Below are positions 8,259-17,860 of a stretch of DNA of 64,000 nt, one piece after another (within the stretch, counting starts at the first letter, position 1; every line of letters begins with the position of its first letter). This DNA comes from Streptomyces verrucosisporus (GTDB lineage: Bacteria; Actinomycetota; Actinomycetes; Streptomycetales; Streptomycetaceae), in assembly GCF_017114865.1 (NCBI RefSeq), contig NZ_JADEYH010000023.1, positions 17,431 to 81,430 of the forward strand. The letters are read 5' to 3'. The notes beneath the pieces were generated by a model that was given only the letters and a program-made list of their open reading frames with translations, made no database searches and was not told the origin of the DNA. The position numbers and the translations under genes are program-made.

Positions 8259-9210
8259 GGACGATCTTGCCGAAGAGGTCGCCCGCAGCCATCTTCTCGA
8301 AGCCCTCGCGGGCCCGGTCCAGCGGCAGCGTGGAGTCGATCACCGGGCGCACGCCCTTGGCCGCGCAGAAGTTCAGCAGCCCGGCCAGCTCCTCCTTGGA
8401 GCCCATCGTGGAGCCGACGACCTTCAGCTCCAGGAAGAAGATCCGGTTCAGCTCGGTGGCCGGCGGGTTCGGGCCGCTGGTGGCGCCCGAGATGACCAGC
8501 CTGCCGCCGGGCTTGAGGGACTTCACCGAGTGGGACCAGGTGGCGGCCCCGACCGTCTCGATCACCGCGTCCATCCGGTGCGGCAGCCGCGCGCCGCTCT
8601 CGAACGCCGCCTCGGCGCCCAGCTCCTCGGCCCGCCTGCGCTTGGCCTCGTCCCGGCTGGTGGCGAAGACCCGCAGGCCCGCCGCCGCGCCCAGCACGAT
8701 GGCGGCCGTGGCGACGCCGCCGCCCGCGCCCTGCACCAGGACGGAGTCCCCGGGGCGCACCTCGGCGTTGGTGAAGAGCATCCGGTAGGCGGTCAGCCAC
8801 GCCGTCGGCAGGCAGGCGGCCTCCTCGAAGGAGAGCTCCTTCGGCTTGGGCAGGACGTTCCACTGCGGTACGGCGACCCGTTCGGCGAAGGTGCCCTGGT
8901 ACTTCTCGGTCAGGATCGAGGGCCGCTCGCGCGGTCCGACCCCGTGCCCGGTCGCGCCGATGACGGAGTAGAGCACGACCTCGTTGCCGTCGGCGTCCAC
9001 CCCGGCCGCGTCGCAGCCGAGGATCATCGGCAGCGACTCCTCGCCCAGACCGACGCCGCGCAGGGACCACAGGTCGTGGTGGTTGAGGGAGGCCGCCTTG
9101 ACGTCGATGGTCGTCCAGCCGAGCGGAACGTCCGGCTCCGGACGCTCGCCCAGCTCCAGTCCGGTCAGCGGCTTGTCTCGGTCGATGCGCGCGGCATAGG
9201 CAGCAAACAT
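8248..9210 (-). CDS. Zinc-binding-dehydrogenase-type NAD(P)H:quinone oxidoreductase
   Basis: A 320-residue medium-chain reductase. The N-terminal GroES-like half contains VKAASLNHHDLWSLRGVG and MILGCDAAGVDADGNEV. The nucleotide-binding half has the dinucleotide motif VLVQGAGGGVATAAIVLGAAAG (about 160-180). It lacks the structural-zinc cysteine cluster, so it belongs to the zinc-independent quinone oxidoreductase/crotonyl-reductase-like group. The ATG at 9208-9210 (MFAAYAARID) was chosen over upstream codons because the family begins here. The substrate cannot be inferred. It is monocistronic, convergent with padR. Confidence 0.88.
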   Translation of the reverse strand: MFAAYAARIDRDKPLTGLELGERPEPDVPLGWTTIDVKAASLNHHDLWSLRGVGLGEESLPMILGCDAAGVDADGNEVVLYSVIGATGHGVGPRERPSILTEKYQGTFAERVAVPQWNVLPKPKELSFEEAACLPTAWLTAYRMLFTNAEVRPGDSVLVQGAGGGVATAAIVLGAAAGLRVFATSRDEAKRRRAEELGAEAAFESGARLPHRMDAVIETVGAATWSHSVKSLKPGGRLVISGATSGPNPPATELNRIFFLELKVVGSTMGSKEELAGLLNFCAAKGVRPVIDSTLPLDRAREGFEKMAAGDLFGKIVLTV

Positions 9211-9335
9211 GATCCAAACCCTAGGCCGAGCCGGGCCGCCGCGGAACAGGACAGCCGTGTGACCCTCGCCGCCGGGCCGCACGGACGGCCGGAAAGGCGG
9301 GACGGCCGGACGGCGCCGGAAGGGCGGGAGGGCGG

Positions 9336-9376
9336 GAGGGCGGCGCGGGCCCCGGTCCGGGGTCCGCGCCGCCCTC
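9336..9376 (-). terminator. Hairpin terminator of the amino-acid ABC operon
   Basis: An 18-bp stem (9336-9353 with 9359-9376, one G-T type mismatch) with a 5-nt loop, 17 bases beyond the stop of the ATPase gene on the minus strand. The rest of 9211-9335 is GC-rich with short GGACGGCC repeats and no gene. Confidence 0.75.
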
Positions 9377-9393
9377 GCGACGGCGTCCGCCTC

Positions 9394-10163
<770 letters not shown>

Positions 10164-10167
<4 letters not shown>

Positions 10168-11168
10168 ACCGTCTTCCCTCCCACCCGGCTCGGCGTGCGG
10201 AACGAGGTGAGGCTCCCGCGCACCCGCTGCCACGGCGTGGGCGGCAGGCTGCGGGACGAGCCGCGCTGGAAGTAGCGCTCCAGGTAGAACTGGCCGACGC
10301 TGAGGATCGTGGTGAGGATCAGGTACCAGATGGTCGCCACCAGCAGCAGCTCCATCACCTCAAGGTTGCGCGAGGAGATCCTGGTGGCGGAGAACAGCAG
10401 CTCGCTGTACTGGATGGCGTAGGCCAGCGACGAGGTCTTGAGCATGTTGATGAACTCGTTGCCCGTCGGCGGGATGATGACCCGCATGGCCTGCGGCAGC
10501 ACGATGCGGCGCATGGTACGCGAGCCGGTCATGCCGAGCGCGTGGGCCGCCTCGGTCTGGCCCTCGTCCACCGACTGGATGCCCGCGCGGCTGATCTCGG
10601 CCATGTAGGCGGCCTCGTTCAGGCCCAGGCCCAGCAGCGCGGCGAGGAACGGCGTCATCACGTCGTTCATCTCGTCGCGGTAGAAGCCCAGGTCCAGGAT
10701 CGGGAAGATCAGTGCCAGGTTGTACCAGATCAGCAGCTGCACCAGGACGGGGGTGCCGCGGAAGACCCAGATGTAGCCCCAGGCGACGGACGACATCACC
10801 GGGTTCTTCGACAGCCGCATCACCGCGAGGACGGTGCCGAGCACCACGCCCATGAGCATGGCGAGCAGGGTGATCCACAGGGTGTTGACCGCACCGGTGA
10901 GGATCGTCTCGTGGTTGAGGTAGCGCCCCACCGTCGGCCAGGTGATGTCGGCGCCCACGAAGGCAGCCACCACCAGGCCGAACAGGACGAGCACGATCGC
11001 GGCGCTTATCCAGCGGCCGTAGTGGCGCACCGGGATGGCCTTGACGGCCTCGGGCGGCACCGGGGAGTTCTTGGTCACCGGCACCGCACCGCCCGCCCCG
11101 GCTCCACCGCCCTCGGTGTTGGAGGCCGGCACCGGTGCGGGTGGTGCCTTGTCTTCAGGTTCGGACAC
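10164..11168 (-). CDS. Polar amino-acid ABC transporter permease
   Basis: A 334-residue membrane subunit. An unusually long, Pro/Ala-rich cytoplasmic N-terminus (about 55 residues) precedes the first hydrophobic segment ISAAIVLVLFGLVVAAFVGA. The HisM/GlnP-type inner-membrane domain follows, with TLLAMLMGVVLGTVLAVMRLS and the EAA coupling motif EAAHALGMTGSRTMRRIVLPQAMRVIIPP. About five to six membrane segments are visible. It sits 43 bases after the binding-protein gene and overlaps the ATPase gene by 4 bases. A single permease suggests a homodimeric channel, or a second permease elsewhere. Confidence 0.94.
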
Positions 11169-11211
11169 GGAGAGTTACCTTTGCTGTGGAACTACGGAGG
11201 TTCGCTGCGGC

Positions 11212-12189
11212 TCACTTGCCGCCGTTGACGGTTGCCTCCTCGACTCCGGCGTCGGTGACCTCCCACTTCTCCAGGACCTTGTGGTACTCGCCGTTCTCGA
11301 TGATGGCGTCCAGGGCCGCCTTGACGGCGTCGCGCAGCTCGGTGTTCTCCTTGCTGACGGCGATGCCGTAGGGGGCGGCGTCGATCTGGTCGCCGACGAC
11401 CTCGAAGTCCTCGCCGCCACCGGAGGTCTTGGCGTTGTACGCGGCGACCGGGTAGTCGTTGATGTCGGCGACCGCGCGGCCCTGCTTGACCTGGAGGAGG
11501 GCCTCGGTGTCCTTGTCGAAGGCGAGGATCTTGATCGGCTTGTCGCACTTCTCACTCTGCGCCTCGGCGAGCGTCTCGTTCGCCGTGCCGCGCTGGAGCG
11601 CGACGGTCTCGCCGCAGAGGTCCTCCAGGGACTTGATGCCCTCCGGGTTGCCCTTCTTGACCAGGATCGAGGAGCCGGCCCGGAAGTAGTCGACGAAGTC
11701 GACGCCCTCTCCGACCTTCTCGCCCTTGTCGTCCAGGCCCTCCTGGCGCTGCTTGGTGTCGGTCATCGCCGACATGATGATGTCGTGGCGGCCGGAGTTC
11801 AGACCGGTGATCAGCCCGTCGAAGGTGCCGTTGCCGAACTCGAACTCGACGCCGAGCTGCTTGCTCAGGGCCTCGCCCAGGTCGGGGTCGATACCGGCGA
11901 TCTCGTCGTTCTCGTCGTAGAACTCGACCGGCGCGTAGGCGATGTCCGAGCCGACCTTGATGACGCCGGCGGACTGGATGTCCTTGGGAAGCTTGTCGAA
12001 CAGCGGGGCCTCGGAGCTCTTGGCCTCGCCGCCGCCTCCCTCGCCGCCCTTGTCGGTCTGGTCCCCGCACGCGGTCAGCAGCAGGGAGCCGGTGATCGCG
12101 ACGGCCGCGGCGGCGGCCAGGCGCCGGCGCGCGGACGGCCTGCGGGAGCCTTCCACCGAGGGCAGGGGGCGGTCGGTGCGTGCGGTCAT
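11212..12189 (-). CDS. Extracellular polar amino-acid-binding lipoprotein
   Basis: Substrate-binding subunit, 325 residues, anchored by lipid. The signal sequence ends in the lipobox SLLLTAC (RRRLAAAAAVAITGSLLLTACGDQ). The mature part is SBP family 3: VGSDIAYAPVEFYDENDEIAGIDPDLGEALSKQLGVEFEF and LNSGRHDIIMSAMTDTKQRQEG. The ATG at 12187-12189 is preceded by GGAGG. It is the first gene of the operon; the gap to the permease (43 bases) has no clear hairpin. Ligand class (polar amino acid) follows from family; the exact ligand is unknown. Confidence 0.94.
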   Translation of the reverse strand: MTARTDRPLPSVEGSRRPSARRRLAAAAAVAITGSLLLTACGDQTDKGGEGGGGEAKSSEAPLFDKLPKDIQSAGVIKVGSDIAYAPVEFYDENDEIAGIDPDLGEALSKQLGVEFEFGNGTFDGLITGLNSGRHDIIMSAMTDTKQRQEGLDDKGEKVGEGVDFVDYFRAGSSILVKKGNPEGIKSLEDLCGETVALQRGTANETLAEAQSEKCDKPIKILAFDKDTEALLQVKQGRAVADINDYPVAAYNAKTSGGGEDFEVVGDQIDAAPYGIAVSKENTELRDAVKAALDAIIENGEYHKVLEKWEVTDAGVEEATVNGGK

Positions 12190-12747
12190 GAGGAGTCCTC
12201 CTGCGGGGTGATGTGGAGTGTCCGGTGGCCGGCCGGGCACGCCCGGGCGCGCGGCGACACTGCGTGATGGGGGCATCTTGCCATCCGGACACCAGAGGTC
12301 AGGATGCCAACCATGTCAAAATCGGATAACGGGCGTCCGGGAACGATCGGCGCCTGACCAGACGTTTGCCGCCGCCCGCCCACCCGCCTCCGCTCAAACG
12401 AGCGAATACGCACACATAGGGGGAGAGAGCTTCGTCACTCCCCTACCGCGGTGTCGATCGGTCTTCCACCCTCCCTACAGGCCCTTTGCCCAGGGTGACC
12501 CATGTCCGGCGCGGTTCGCGGGCAGCCGGTGAGACGGAAAACATTCGTGCGTGGTGGTGCTCATCCGGTAGAAAGAGCAGTTACACCCCTCACCCGGGGA
12601 CCAGGGCGCGAGTGCGACGCGCCCGGCGTTCGTTACCCCCTCGACGGCGGCCCCATCCGCCGGAGAGGCCGCGGACGTGGTGCCCGCCCGCGCCTCGACC
12701 AGGCAGCGGCCACCCTCGATCAGGAATTTCAGCAAAGGGGTCAAACA
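12190..12747. other. Divergent intergenic region between ABC operon and malic enzyme
   Basis: 558 bases without a credible gene. It must hold the divergent promoters of the binding-protein gene and the malic enzyme. AT-richer text at about 12300-12330 (CATGTCAAAATCGGATAAC) is the likeliest promoter for one direction. No riboswitch or clear dyad was recognised. Open frames through 12502-12747 extend the malic enzyme frame but lack conserved sequence. Confidence 0.6.
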
Positions 12748-13953
12748 GTGGCAGCGGAGATCGTCAATTCCCAGGGCGAGCTGGACGGTGGCGTCGAGTC
12801 GGCCATCGACCCGGCGTTCGCCCTGCACCGCGGCGGCAAGATGGCGGTCCGGGCGACCGTGCCAGTGCGGGACGCGGACGACCTTTCCCTGGCCTACACG
12901 CCGGGTGTGGCCAAGGTGTGCAGCGCCATCGCCGAACAGCCGGAACTGGTCCACGACTACACCTGGAAGTCCCAGGTCGTCGCGGTCGTCACGGACGGCA
13001 CCGCGGTGCTGGGCCTGGGCGACATCGGCCCGCAGGCCTCGCTGCCGGTAATGGAGGGCAAGGCGATCCTCTTCAAGCAGTTCGGCGGCGTGGACGCGGT
13101 CCCGATCGCGCTGGACTGCACCGACGTGGACGAGATCGTGGAGACCGTCGTCCGGCTCGCGCCCTCCTTCGGGGGCGTCAACCTGGAGGACATCTCGGCT
13201 CCGCGCTGCTTCGAGATCGAGCGCAGGCTCCAGGAGCGCCTGGACATCCCGGTCTTCCACGACGACCAGCACGGCACGGCCGTCGTCACCCTCGCCGCGC
13301 TGCGCAACGCCGCCCGGCTGCGCGGCGTCGCGCTCGGCGAGCTGCGCGCGGTCATCTCCGGAGCCGGCGCGGCCGGGGTGGCCATCGCCAGGATCCTGGT
13401 GGAGGCCGGTATCGGCGACGTGGCGGTCTGCGACCGCAAGGGCATCGTCTCGGCCGACCGCACCGACCTCACCGACGTCAAGCGGGAACTGGCCGGCTTC
13501 ACCAACAAGGCCGGGCTGAGCGGGTCGCTGGAGTCCGCGATGGACGGCGCGAACGTCTTCATCGGCGTGTCCGGCGGCACGGTGCCCGAGGAGGCCGTCG
13601 CGAGGATGGCGAAGGACGCCTTCGTCTTCGCCATGGCCAACCCCACTCCGGAGATCCACCCGGACGTCGCCCGCAAGTACGCCTCGGTCGTCGCCACCGG
13701 CCGCAGCGACTACCCGAACCAGATCAACAACGTCCTGGCCTTCCCCGGCATCTTCGCCGGCGCCCTCCAGGTGCGGGCCTCGAAGATCACCGAGGGCATG
13801 AAGCTGGCCGCCGCCGAGGCGCTGGCCGCGGTGGTCGCCGACGAGCTGAGCGCCGACCGCGTGATCCCCTCCCCCTTCGACGAGCGGGTCGCCCCGGCGG
13901 TGACCTCCGCCGTCGCCGCCGCGGCCCGCGCGGAGGGCGTGGCGCGGCGCTGA
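12748..13953 (+). CDS. NAD-dependent malic enzyme
   Basis: Oxidative decarboxylation of malate to pyruvate, feeding acetyl-CoA from C4 acids. 401 residues, the short bacterial type without a phosphotransacetylase tail. Recognisable are the malate/metal region SLAYTPGVAKVC and TDGTAVLGLGDIGP, the catalytic Lys segment VMEGKAILFKQFGGVDA, EDISAPRCFEIE, FHDDQHGTA and the Rossmann motif VISGAGAAGVAIARIL. GTG 12748 was chosen: AAAGGGG lies 7 bases upstream and the family begins shortly before the conserved text. Upstream in-frame text is not conserved-looking. From memory this is the SCO5261 equivalent. Confidence 0.93.
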   Translation: MAAEIVNSQGELDGGVESAIDPAFALHRGGKMAVRATVPVRDADDLSLAYTPGVAKVCSAIAEQPELVHDYTWKSQVVAVVTDGTAVLGLGDIGPQASLPVMEGKAILFKQFGGVDAVPIALDCTDVDEIVETVVRLAPSFGGVNLEDISAPRCFEIERRLQERLDIPVFHDDQHGTAVVTLAALRNAARLRGVALGELRAVISGAGAAGVAIARILVEAGIGDVAVCDRKGIVSADRTDLTDVKRELAGFTNKAGLSGSLESAMDGANVFIGVSGGTVPEEAVARMAKDAFVFAMANPTPEIHPDVARKYASVVATGRSDYPNQINNVLAFPGIFAGALQVRASKITEGMKLAAAEALAAVVADELSADRVIPSPFDERVAPAVTSAVAAAARAEGVARR

Positions 13954-13980
13954 GCGGTGGCTGAGCGGCCACTGTGCGAC

Positions 13981-14030
13981 AAGGCCGCGGGGGCGGTACG
14001 GGCCTGGTCCCGTACCGCCCCCGCGGCCTT
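13981..14030. terminator. Bidirectional hairpin between malic enzyme and methyltransferase genes
   Basis: A perfect 22-bp stem (13981-14002 with 14009-14030) with loop CCTGGT between two convergent genes. It ends in TTTCC on the plus strand. It can terminate both transcripts. Confidence 0.9.
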
Positions 14031-14077
14031 TCCGTCCCCGGGCCGCCGGTCCCGGAGACCGGCACCCGCCGACCCGG

Positions 14078-14878
14078 TCACTTCAGGCCGAGCACCATCG
14101 CGTCGGCCGGCGACGCCCACACCGTGCGCGCCTCGGCGAAGCCCGCCGCGCGCAGCGCCTCGACATGCCAGGCCGCCGGCTGCGTCTCGCCGTCGGCATG
14201 GTCCCCCGCCACCGGGTCGCCGAAGATCCGGAAGCGCTCGGCTGCCGGCTCGGCCAGCACCGGATCGGCGGCCGCCGCCGCCCACCAGTCCGCCCAGTCC
14301 TGGGTGCCCGCGGCCTTCTCACGCTCGCGCCGCGCCCGGTGGAAGGCGTTCACGGCCTCGTTGATCCGGGGCGTGGCGGGGTCGGGCATGTGGTCGGCGT
14401 TGATCAGGACCCCGCCGTCCCGCAGGACGCCCGCGAGCCGCCCGTACAGCGCCCGCAGCTCGTCGGTGCGCAGCCAGTGCAGCGCGGTGGAGGTGAGCAC
14501 GGCGTCGTACGACCGGTGCGGCAGGGCGTCCGTCCACCGCTCGTCGCGCAGGTCCGCGGTGACGAACGCGGCGCGGGGCTCGTCGGCGAAATGGCCGCGC
14601 GCGATCGTCAGCAGGGCCGGGTCCAGATCGACCCCGGTGCTGGTGGCTCCGGGGAACCGGCGCAGCAGCCGGCCGGTGATGCTCCCCGTGCCGCAGGCCA
14701 GGTCCAGCACCCCGGGCTCGGCCCCCACCAGCGCCTCGACGGCGTCGAGCATCGCCGCGAAACGCTCCTCCCGGTCGGGCAGGTACCACTCCTGCTGCCG
14801 GTCCCAGCTCTCCTGCCAGTACCTCCACCGCTCGGCTCCGGCCGCCCCCGGCCCGGTCTCCGTGTCCGCCTGCGTCAC
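14078..14878 (-). CDS. Class I SAM-dependent methyltransferase
   Basis: A 266-residue methyltransferase. SAM motif I is VLDLACGTGSITGRLL, followed by STGVDLDPALLTIARGHF and FVTADLRDERW. A substrate is not evident; members of this group act on small molecules. GTG at 14876-14878 (VTQADTETG) is preferred because GGGAGG lies 5 bases upstream; a GTG 15 bases earlier overlaps that site. It is convergent with malic enzyme and divergent from the CGNR gene, with a 98-base shared promoter region. Confidence 0.88.
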   Translation of the reverse strand: MTQADTETGPGAAGAERWRYWQESWDRQQEWYLPDREERFAAMLDAVEALVGAEPGVLDLACGTGSITGRLLRRFPGATSTGVDLDPALLTIARGHFADEPRAAFVTADLRDERWTDALPHRSYDAVLTSTALHWLRTDELRALYGRLAGVLRDGGVLINADHMPDPATPRINEAVNAFHRARREREKAAGTQDWADWWAAAAADPVLAEPAAERFRIFGDPVAGDHADGETQPAAWHVEALRAAGFAEARTVWASPADAMVLGLK

Positions 14879-14976
14879 GACAGCCTCCCGCACCCTGGAT
14901 ACGTAATAGCCTGTAACGAGAGACGACCCTTACCCGCCCCCTCCACGACCATAGAGCGCGCCCGTAAGGACCACAA

Positions 14977-15591
14977 GTGGAACTGAACTATTACTCAGAC
15001 TTCGCCGTGCGGCTGGTCAACACCGAGCAGCCGCGGCGCGGCGAGGACACGCTCACCTCCGTGGAGGCCGTACGCGCCCTCTTCGGCCCGGGCCAGAGCG
15101 CCGCACGGCGCGCCACGGAGGCCGACGTGACCCGGCTGCGGGGGGTGCGCGCCCGGCTGCGCGCGGTCTTCACCGCCGCCTCGGAAGGGGACGAGACCAG
15201 GGCCGTGGACCTGCTCAACTCCCTGCTGATGGAGTTCCCGGCCAGCCCGCAGATCTCCGGCCACGACCACCTCGACGACGCCGGCCGCCCCCGCTGGCAC
15301 ATGCACCTGGCCGACCACCCCGCCAACGCCACCGCCGGATACGCGGCCGTCGCCTGCATGGGTCTGGCCTTCCACCTCACCGACCTGGGCGTGGGCCGGC
15401 TGGGCGTATGCCAGGCCGACCCCTGCCGCAACGCCTATCTGGACACCTCGACCAACCGCTCCCGGCGCTACTGCTCCGACCGCTGCGCCACCCGCGCCAA
15501 CGTCGCCGCCTACCGGGCCCGCAAACGCCTGGAGAGCAGCGGCCGCAGCGCCGAGAAGACCCAGCCCAGCAACGCGCCCGGGGTTCGCTGA
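14977..15591 (+). CDS. CGNR zinc-finger (ABATE-type) regulator
   Basis: A 204-residue putative transcription factor. The N-terminal ABATE/DUF1470 domain begins at FAVRLVNTEQP. The C-terminal zinc finger is CQADPCRNAYLDTSTNRSRRYCSDRCATRANVAAYRARKR, in which four Cys coordinate zinc (split here: CQADPC...YCSDRC). Start GTG 14977. Family members are thought to be stress regulators. The last 25 residues overlap the end of the convergent sodX gene by 82 bases and are not conserved-looking. Confidence 0.88.
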   Translation: MELNYYSDFAVRLVNTEQPRRGEDTLTSVEAVRALFGPGQSAARRATEADVTRLRGVRARLRAVFTAASEGDETRAVDLLNSLLMEFPASPQISGHDHLDDAGRPRWHMHLADHPANATAGYAAVACMGLAFHLTDLGVGRLGVCQADPCRNAYLDTSTNRSRRYCSDRCATRANVAAYRARKRLESSGRSAEKTQPSNAPGVR

Positions 15592-15926
15592 ACCTGCCGC
15601 AGGGGCCGCAGCCGCACCCACGCCCGTGCCACCACCAGTTCGTCGGGCACCACCCCGAACTCACGGCTGTCGTTGAGCACCGACGGGTTGTCGCCCCGCA
15701 CCCACCAGCCGCCGTCCCGCCGCCCCACGGCCCGCTTGACGATCAGCAGGTCGTGCTGGAAGGGGTGCCGCACCACGACCACGTGCCCGGGCCGCACCGC
15801 TCCCCCGTAGCGCACCACCAGCAGGTCGCCGGGGCGCAGCGTCGGCTCCATCGACGGGTTGTAGACCTCGGCCAGCCCGATCCGCAGCAGCCCGCGGCTC
15901 CCCTGCTCGTCCGCCCGCTCCGGCAT
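15510..15926 (-). CDS. sodX: Nickel-type superoxide dismutase maturation protease (S26 family)
   Basis: A signal-peptidase-like serine protease that trims the SodN leader so that the nickel hook begins with His. 138 residues with no membrane anchor, so cytoplasmic. The catalytic Ser is in VYNPSMEPTLRPGD, and the Lys segment is HDLLIVKRAVGRRDGGW. The third S26 box is WVRGDNPSVLNDSREFG. ATG at 15924-15926 has GGAGG upstream; longer in-frame extensions lack conserved text. It is divergent from sodN across 167 bases, the usual Streptomyces arrangement. Its 3' end overlaps the CGNR gene by 82 bases. Confidence 0.93.
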   Translation of the reverse strand: MPERADEQGSRGLLRIGLAEVYNPSMEPTLRPGDLLVVRYGGAVRPGHVVVVRHPFQHDLLIVKRAVGRRDGGWWVRGDNPSVLNDSREFGVVPDELVVARAWVRLRPLRQVQRTPGALLGWVFSALRPLLSRRLRAR

Positions 15927-16093
15927 CCGCCGCACCTCCGGTCCCGTCCTCGCCCCTGCGCCCTCCCCGTGTACCCCTCTGGTCCCCGCATCCCTCGGAC
16001 TTTTGTCCCGGGCGAGTGGGGGCACACGCGAAAAGGCGCTCCTCACGGAGTAATCTCGCACGTGAGAAGACGATCACGAGGAAGGACAGCTCT

Positions 16094-16489
16094 ATGCTCT
16101 CCCGCCTGTTCGCCCCGAAGGTGAAGGTCAGCGCCCACTGCGACCTTCCCTGCGGCGTCTACGACCCGGCCCAGGCCCGCATCGAGGCCGAGTCGGTCAA
16201 GGCCATCCAGGAGAAGTACCAGGCGAACGACGACCCGCACTACCGGGCTCGCGCGACGTACATCAAGGAGAACCGGGCCGAGCTCGCCAAGCACCACATC
16301 TCGGTGCTGTGGAGCGACTACTTCAAGGCCCCGCACTTCGAGAAGTACCCGCAGCTCCACCAGCTGGTGAACGACGCCCTCAAGGCCGCCTCGGCCGCCA
16401 AGGGCTCCACCGACCCGGCCACGGGCCAGAAGCTGCTGGACCTCATCGCCGAGATCGACAAGATCTTCTGGGAGACCAAGAAGGCCTGA
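16094..16489 (+). CDS. sodN: Nickel superoxide dismutase, precursor
   Basis: Cytoplasmic Ni-SOD, 131 residues: a 14-residue leader (MLSRLFAPKVKVSA) and the mature enzyme starting HCDLPCGVYDPAQA. The His1, Cys2 and Cys6 ligands of the nickel hook are all present. The C-terminus KIFWETKKA is intact and of family length. A -10-like TAATCT lies at 16051-16056 and a GAAGGAC ribosome site precedes the ATG. Only 7 bases separate the stop from the 3' end of the convergent integrase gene, so the normal downstream region of sodN is not present here (see findings). Confidence 0.97.
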   Translation: MLSRLFAPKVKVSAHCDLPCGVYDPAQARIEAESVKAIQEKYQANDDPHYRARATYIKENRAELAKHHISVLWSDYFKAPHFEKYPQLHQLVNDALKAASAAKGSTDPATGQKLLDLIAEIDKIFWETKKA

Positions 16490-16496
16490 TCTTCGA

Positions 16497-17651
16497 TCAT
16501 GCCGTTTGACCTGCGCTTTCCTTGGCTGCTAGGTCTTCCGGTCCGCACCCGGTCCGCAGTCCGCCGAGCACGGCGTCCATGACGGACCGGGTGCGGTCCT
16601 CTTCGCCCGGCCACAGATGGGCGTAGATCCGCAGGGTGATGACCGCGGACGCGTGGCCGAGGACGAGCTGGACCTGCTTGACGCTCGCTCCGCCGGCGAT
16701 GAGGGCGGAGGCGAAGAAGTGCCGTAGGTCGTGGGTGACCATGTGCGGCAGCTCGACGGTCTTACGGCCTTCCCGCTCGGCTGCCTCGTTCTCCTCCGCC
16801 TGGAGCGCCTTGCGGGCGCCGTTCCACTCCGTCTTCCAGCGGCGATAGTCGAGGGGCTCGCCCTCCTCCTTCGTGAACAGCCACTCCCTGGAAGGGCGCG
16901 CGGCGAGGTGCGTCAGGAGCGCATCGGTGACGACCTCGCCGACCGGGACCGTGCGCCGGGACTTGGCGGTCTTCGGCGGACCGATCTTCCCCGACTGGAG
17001 ACGCTGCCGTTCGACGCGGATGGTGCCGGCCTTGAAGTCGACGTCCGACACCTTGAGGCCGAGCAGCTCGCCTATGCGCATGCCTGATCCGGCGAGCGTG
17101 ACGATGGCCGCGCGGACGTACGGCGGCATCACACGTGCCATGGCCTCGACCTGAGCGACCGTGGGCGGCGTGACCTCCTCGTCCGGCATGGGCGGGAGAG
17201 TGATCCGGCGGCACGGGCTGGAGGCGATGACCTTGTCCTCGACGGCCGCGGTCATGACGCGCACGAGGACGTCGTAGACGTTGCGCACGCTGCCGGGGCC
17301 GAGCAGTTCGGGCAGGTTCTTGAACAGCACCTGGATGTCGTTGCGGCGTATCGCCGCCATGGCGCGGGAGCCGAGCGCCGGGACGAGGTGGAGCCGCATC
17401 GCGTTGTCGGTGATGCGCTCGCCCGCCTCGCTGGCGACGAGCGACTCCTCCCACTTCTTCGCGTACTTCTCGAACGTGATCCGTCCGGCGCGCGGGTCGA
17501 CGTACTGGCCGGTGACGACGCTGGCCGTGACCTCGTCGAGCCAACGCTGGGCGTTGAGCTTGCGGATGAAGTGGCGGGCGTGCTCCTTGCCGTCGAGGTC
17601 GCGGTAGCGGGCCCGCCATTTGCCGTTGGGGCACTTCTGGATGTTGGCCAA
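16497..17651 (-). CDS. Tyrosine recombinase (integrase) of an integrative element
   Basis: Site-specific recombinase, 384 residues. The SAM-like core-binding domain spans about 60-160 (ITFEKYAKKWEESLV...). The catalytic domain includes the first Arg in GSGMRIGELLGLKVSDVD, H-x-x-R in THDLRHFFASALIAGG, and the Tyr nucleophile in VITLRIYAHLWPGEEDR. The N-terminal arm reads NGKWRARYRDLDGKEHARHF. The start is TTG at 17649-17651 with GGAGGAG about 9 bases upstream. Its 3' end abuts the sodN stop, matching the int-att order of pSAM2-like elements. It appears intact. Confidence 0.94.
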   Translation of the reverse strand: MANIQKCPNGKWRARYRDLDGKEHARHFIRKLNAQRWLDEVTASVVTGQYVDPRAGRITFEKYAKKWEESLVASEAGERITDNAMRLHLVPALGSRAMAAIRRNDIQVLFKNLPELLGPGSVRNVYDVLVRVMTAAVEDKVIASSPCRRITLPPMPDEEVTPPTVAQVEAMARVMPPYVRAAIVTLAGSGMRIGELLGLKVSDVDFKAGTIRVERQRLQSGKIGPPKTAKSRRTVPVGEVVTDALLTHLAARPSREWLFTKEEGEPLDYRRWKTEWNGARKALQAEENEAAEREGRKTVELPHMVTHDLRHFFASALIAGGASVKQVQLVLGHASAVITLRIYAHLWPGEEDRTRSVMDAVLGGLRTGCGPEDLAAKESAGQTA

Positions 17652-17681
17652 GTGACCTCTCCTCCGGTTCGGTTATCGGTA

Positions 17682-17860
17682 TTGACATCCTCGCCGCCCT
17701 GAAGGACGGCGATTCCCGCCTACCGCGCCGTTGAAGGCTGCGGTGTCGAGTGGGTTCCTGCTTCGCCGCGCGGTGCCGGGACGAGTCCCGGTCTTACCTG
17801 CGCTCCACAGGCTGATGCCGCCAGTCCGGCGGCCTTGGCGACGTTGACCGCCGCGTTGAT
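17682..17860 (-). ncRNA. Probable omega RNA (reRNA) at the tnpB 3' end
   Basis: In TnpB systems the guide RNA derives from the end of the tnpB transcript plus the right end of the element, and the guide is the flanking DNA just outside. Here the scaffold would run from the tnpB 3' coding end through the terminal hairpin. The guide would start with TACCGATAACCGAACC (minus strand, 17681 downwards), which lies upstream of the integrase gene. The 5' boundary is a guess. Confidence 0.45.
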
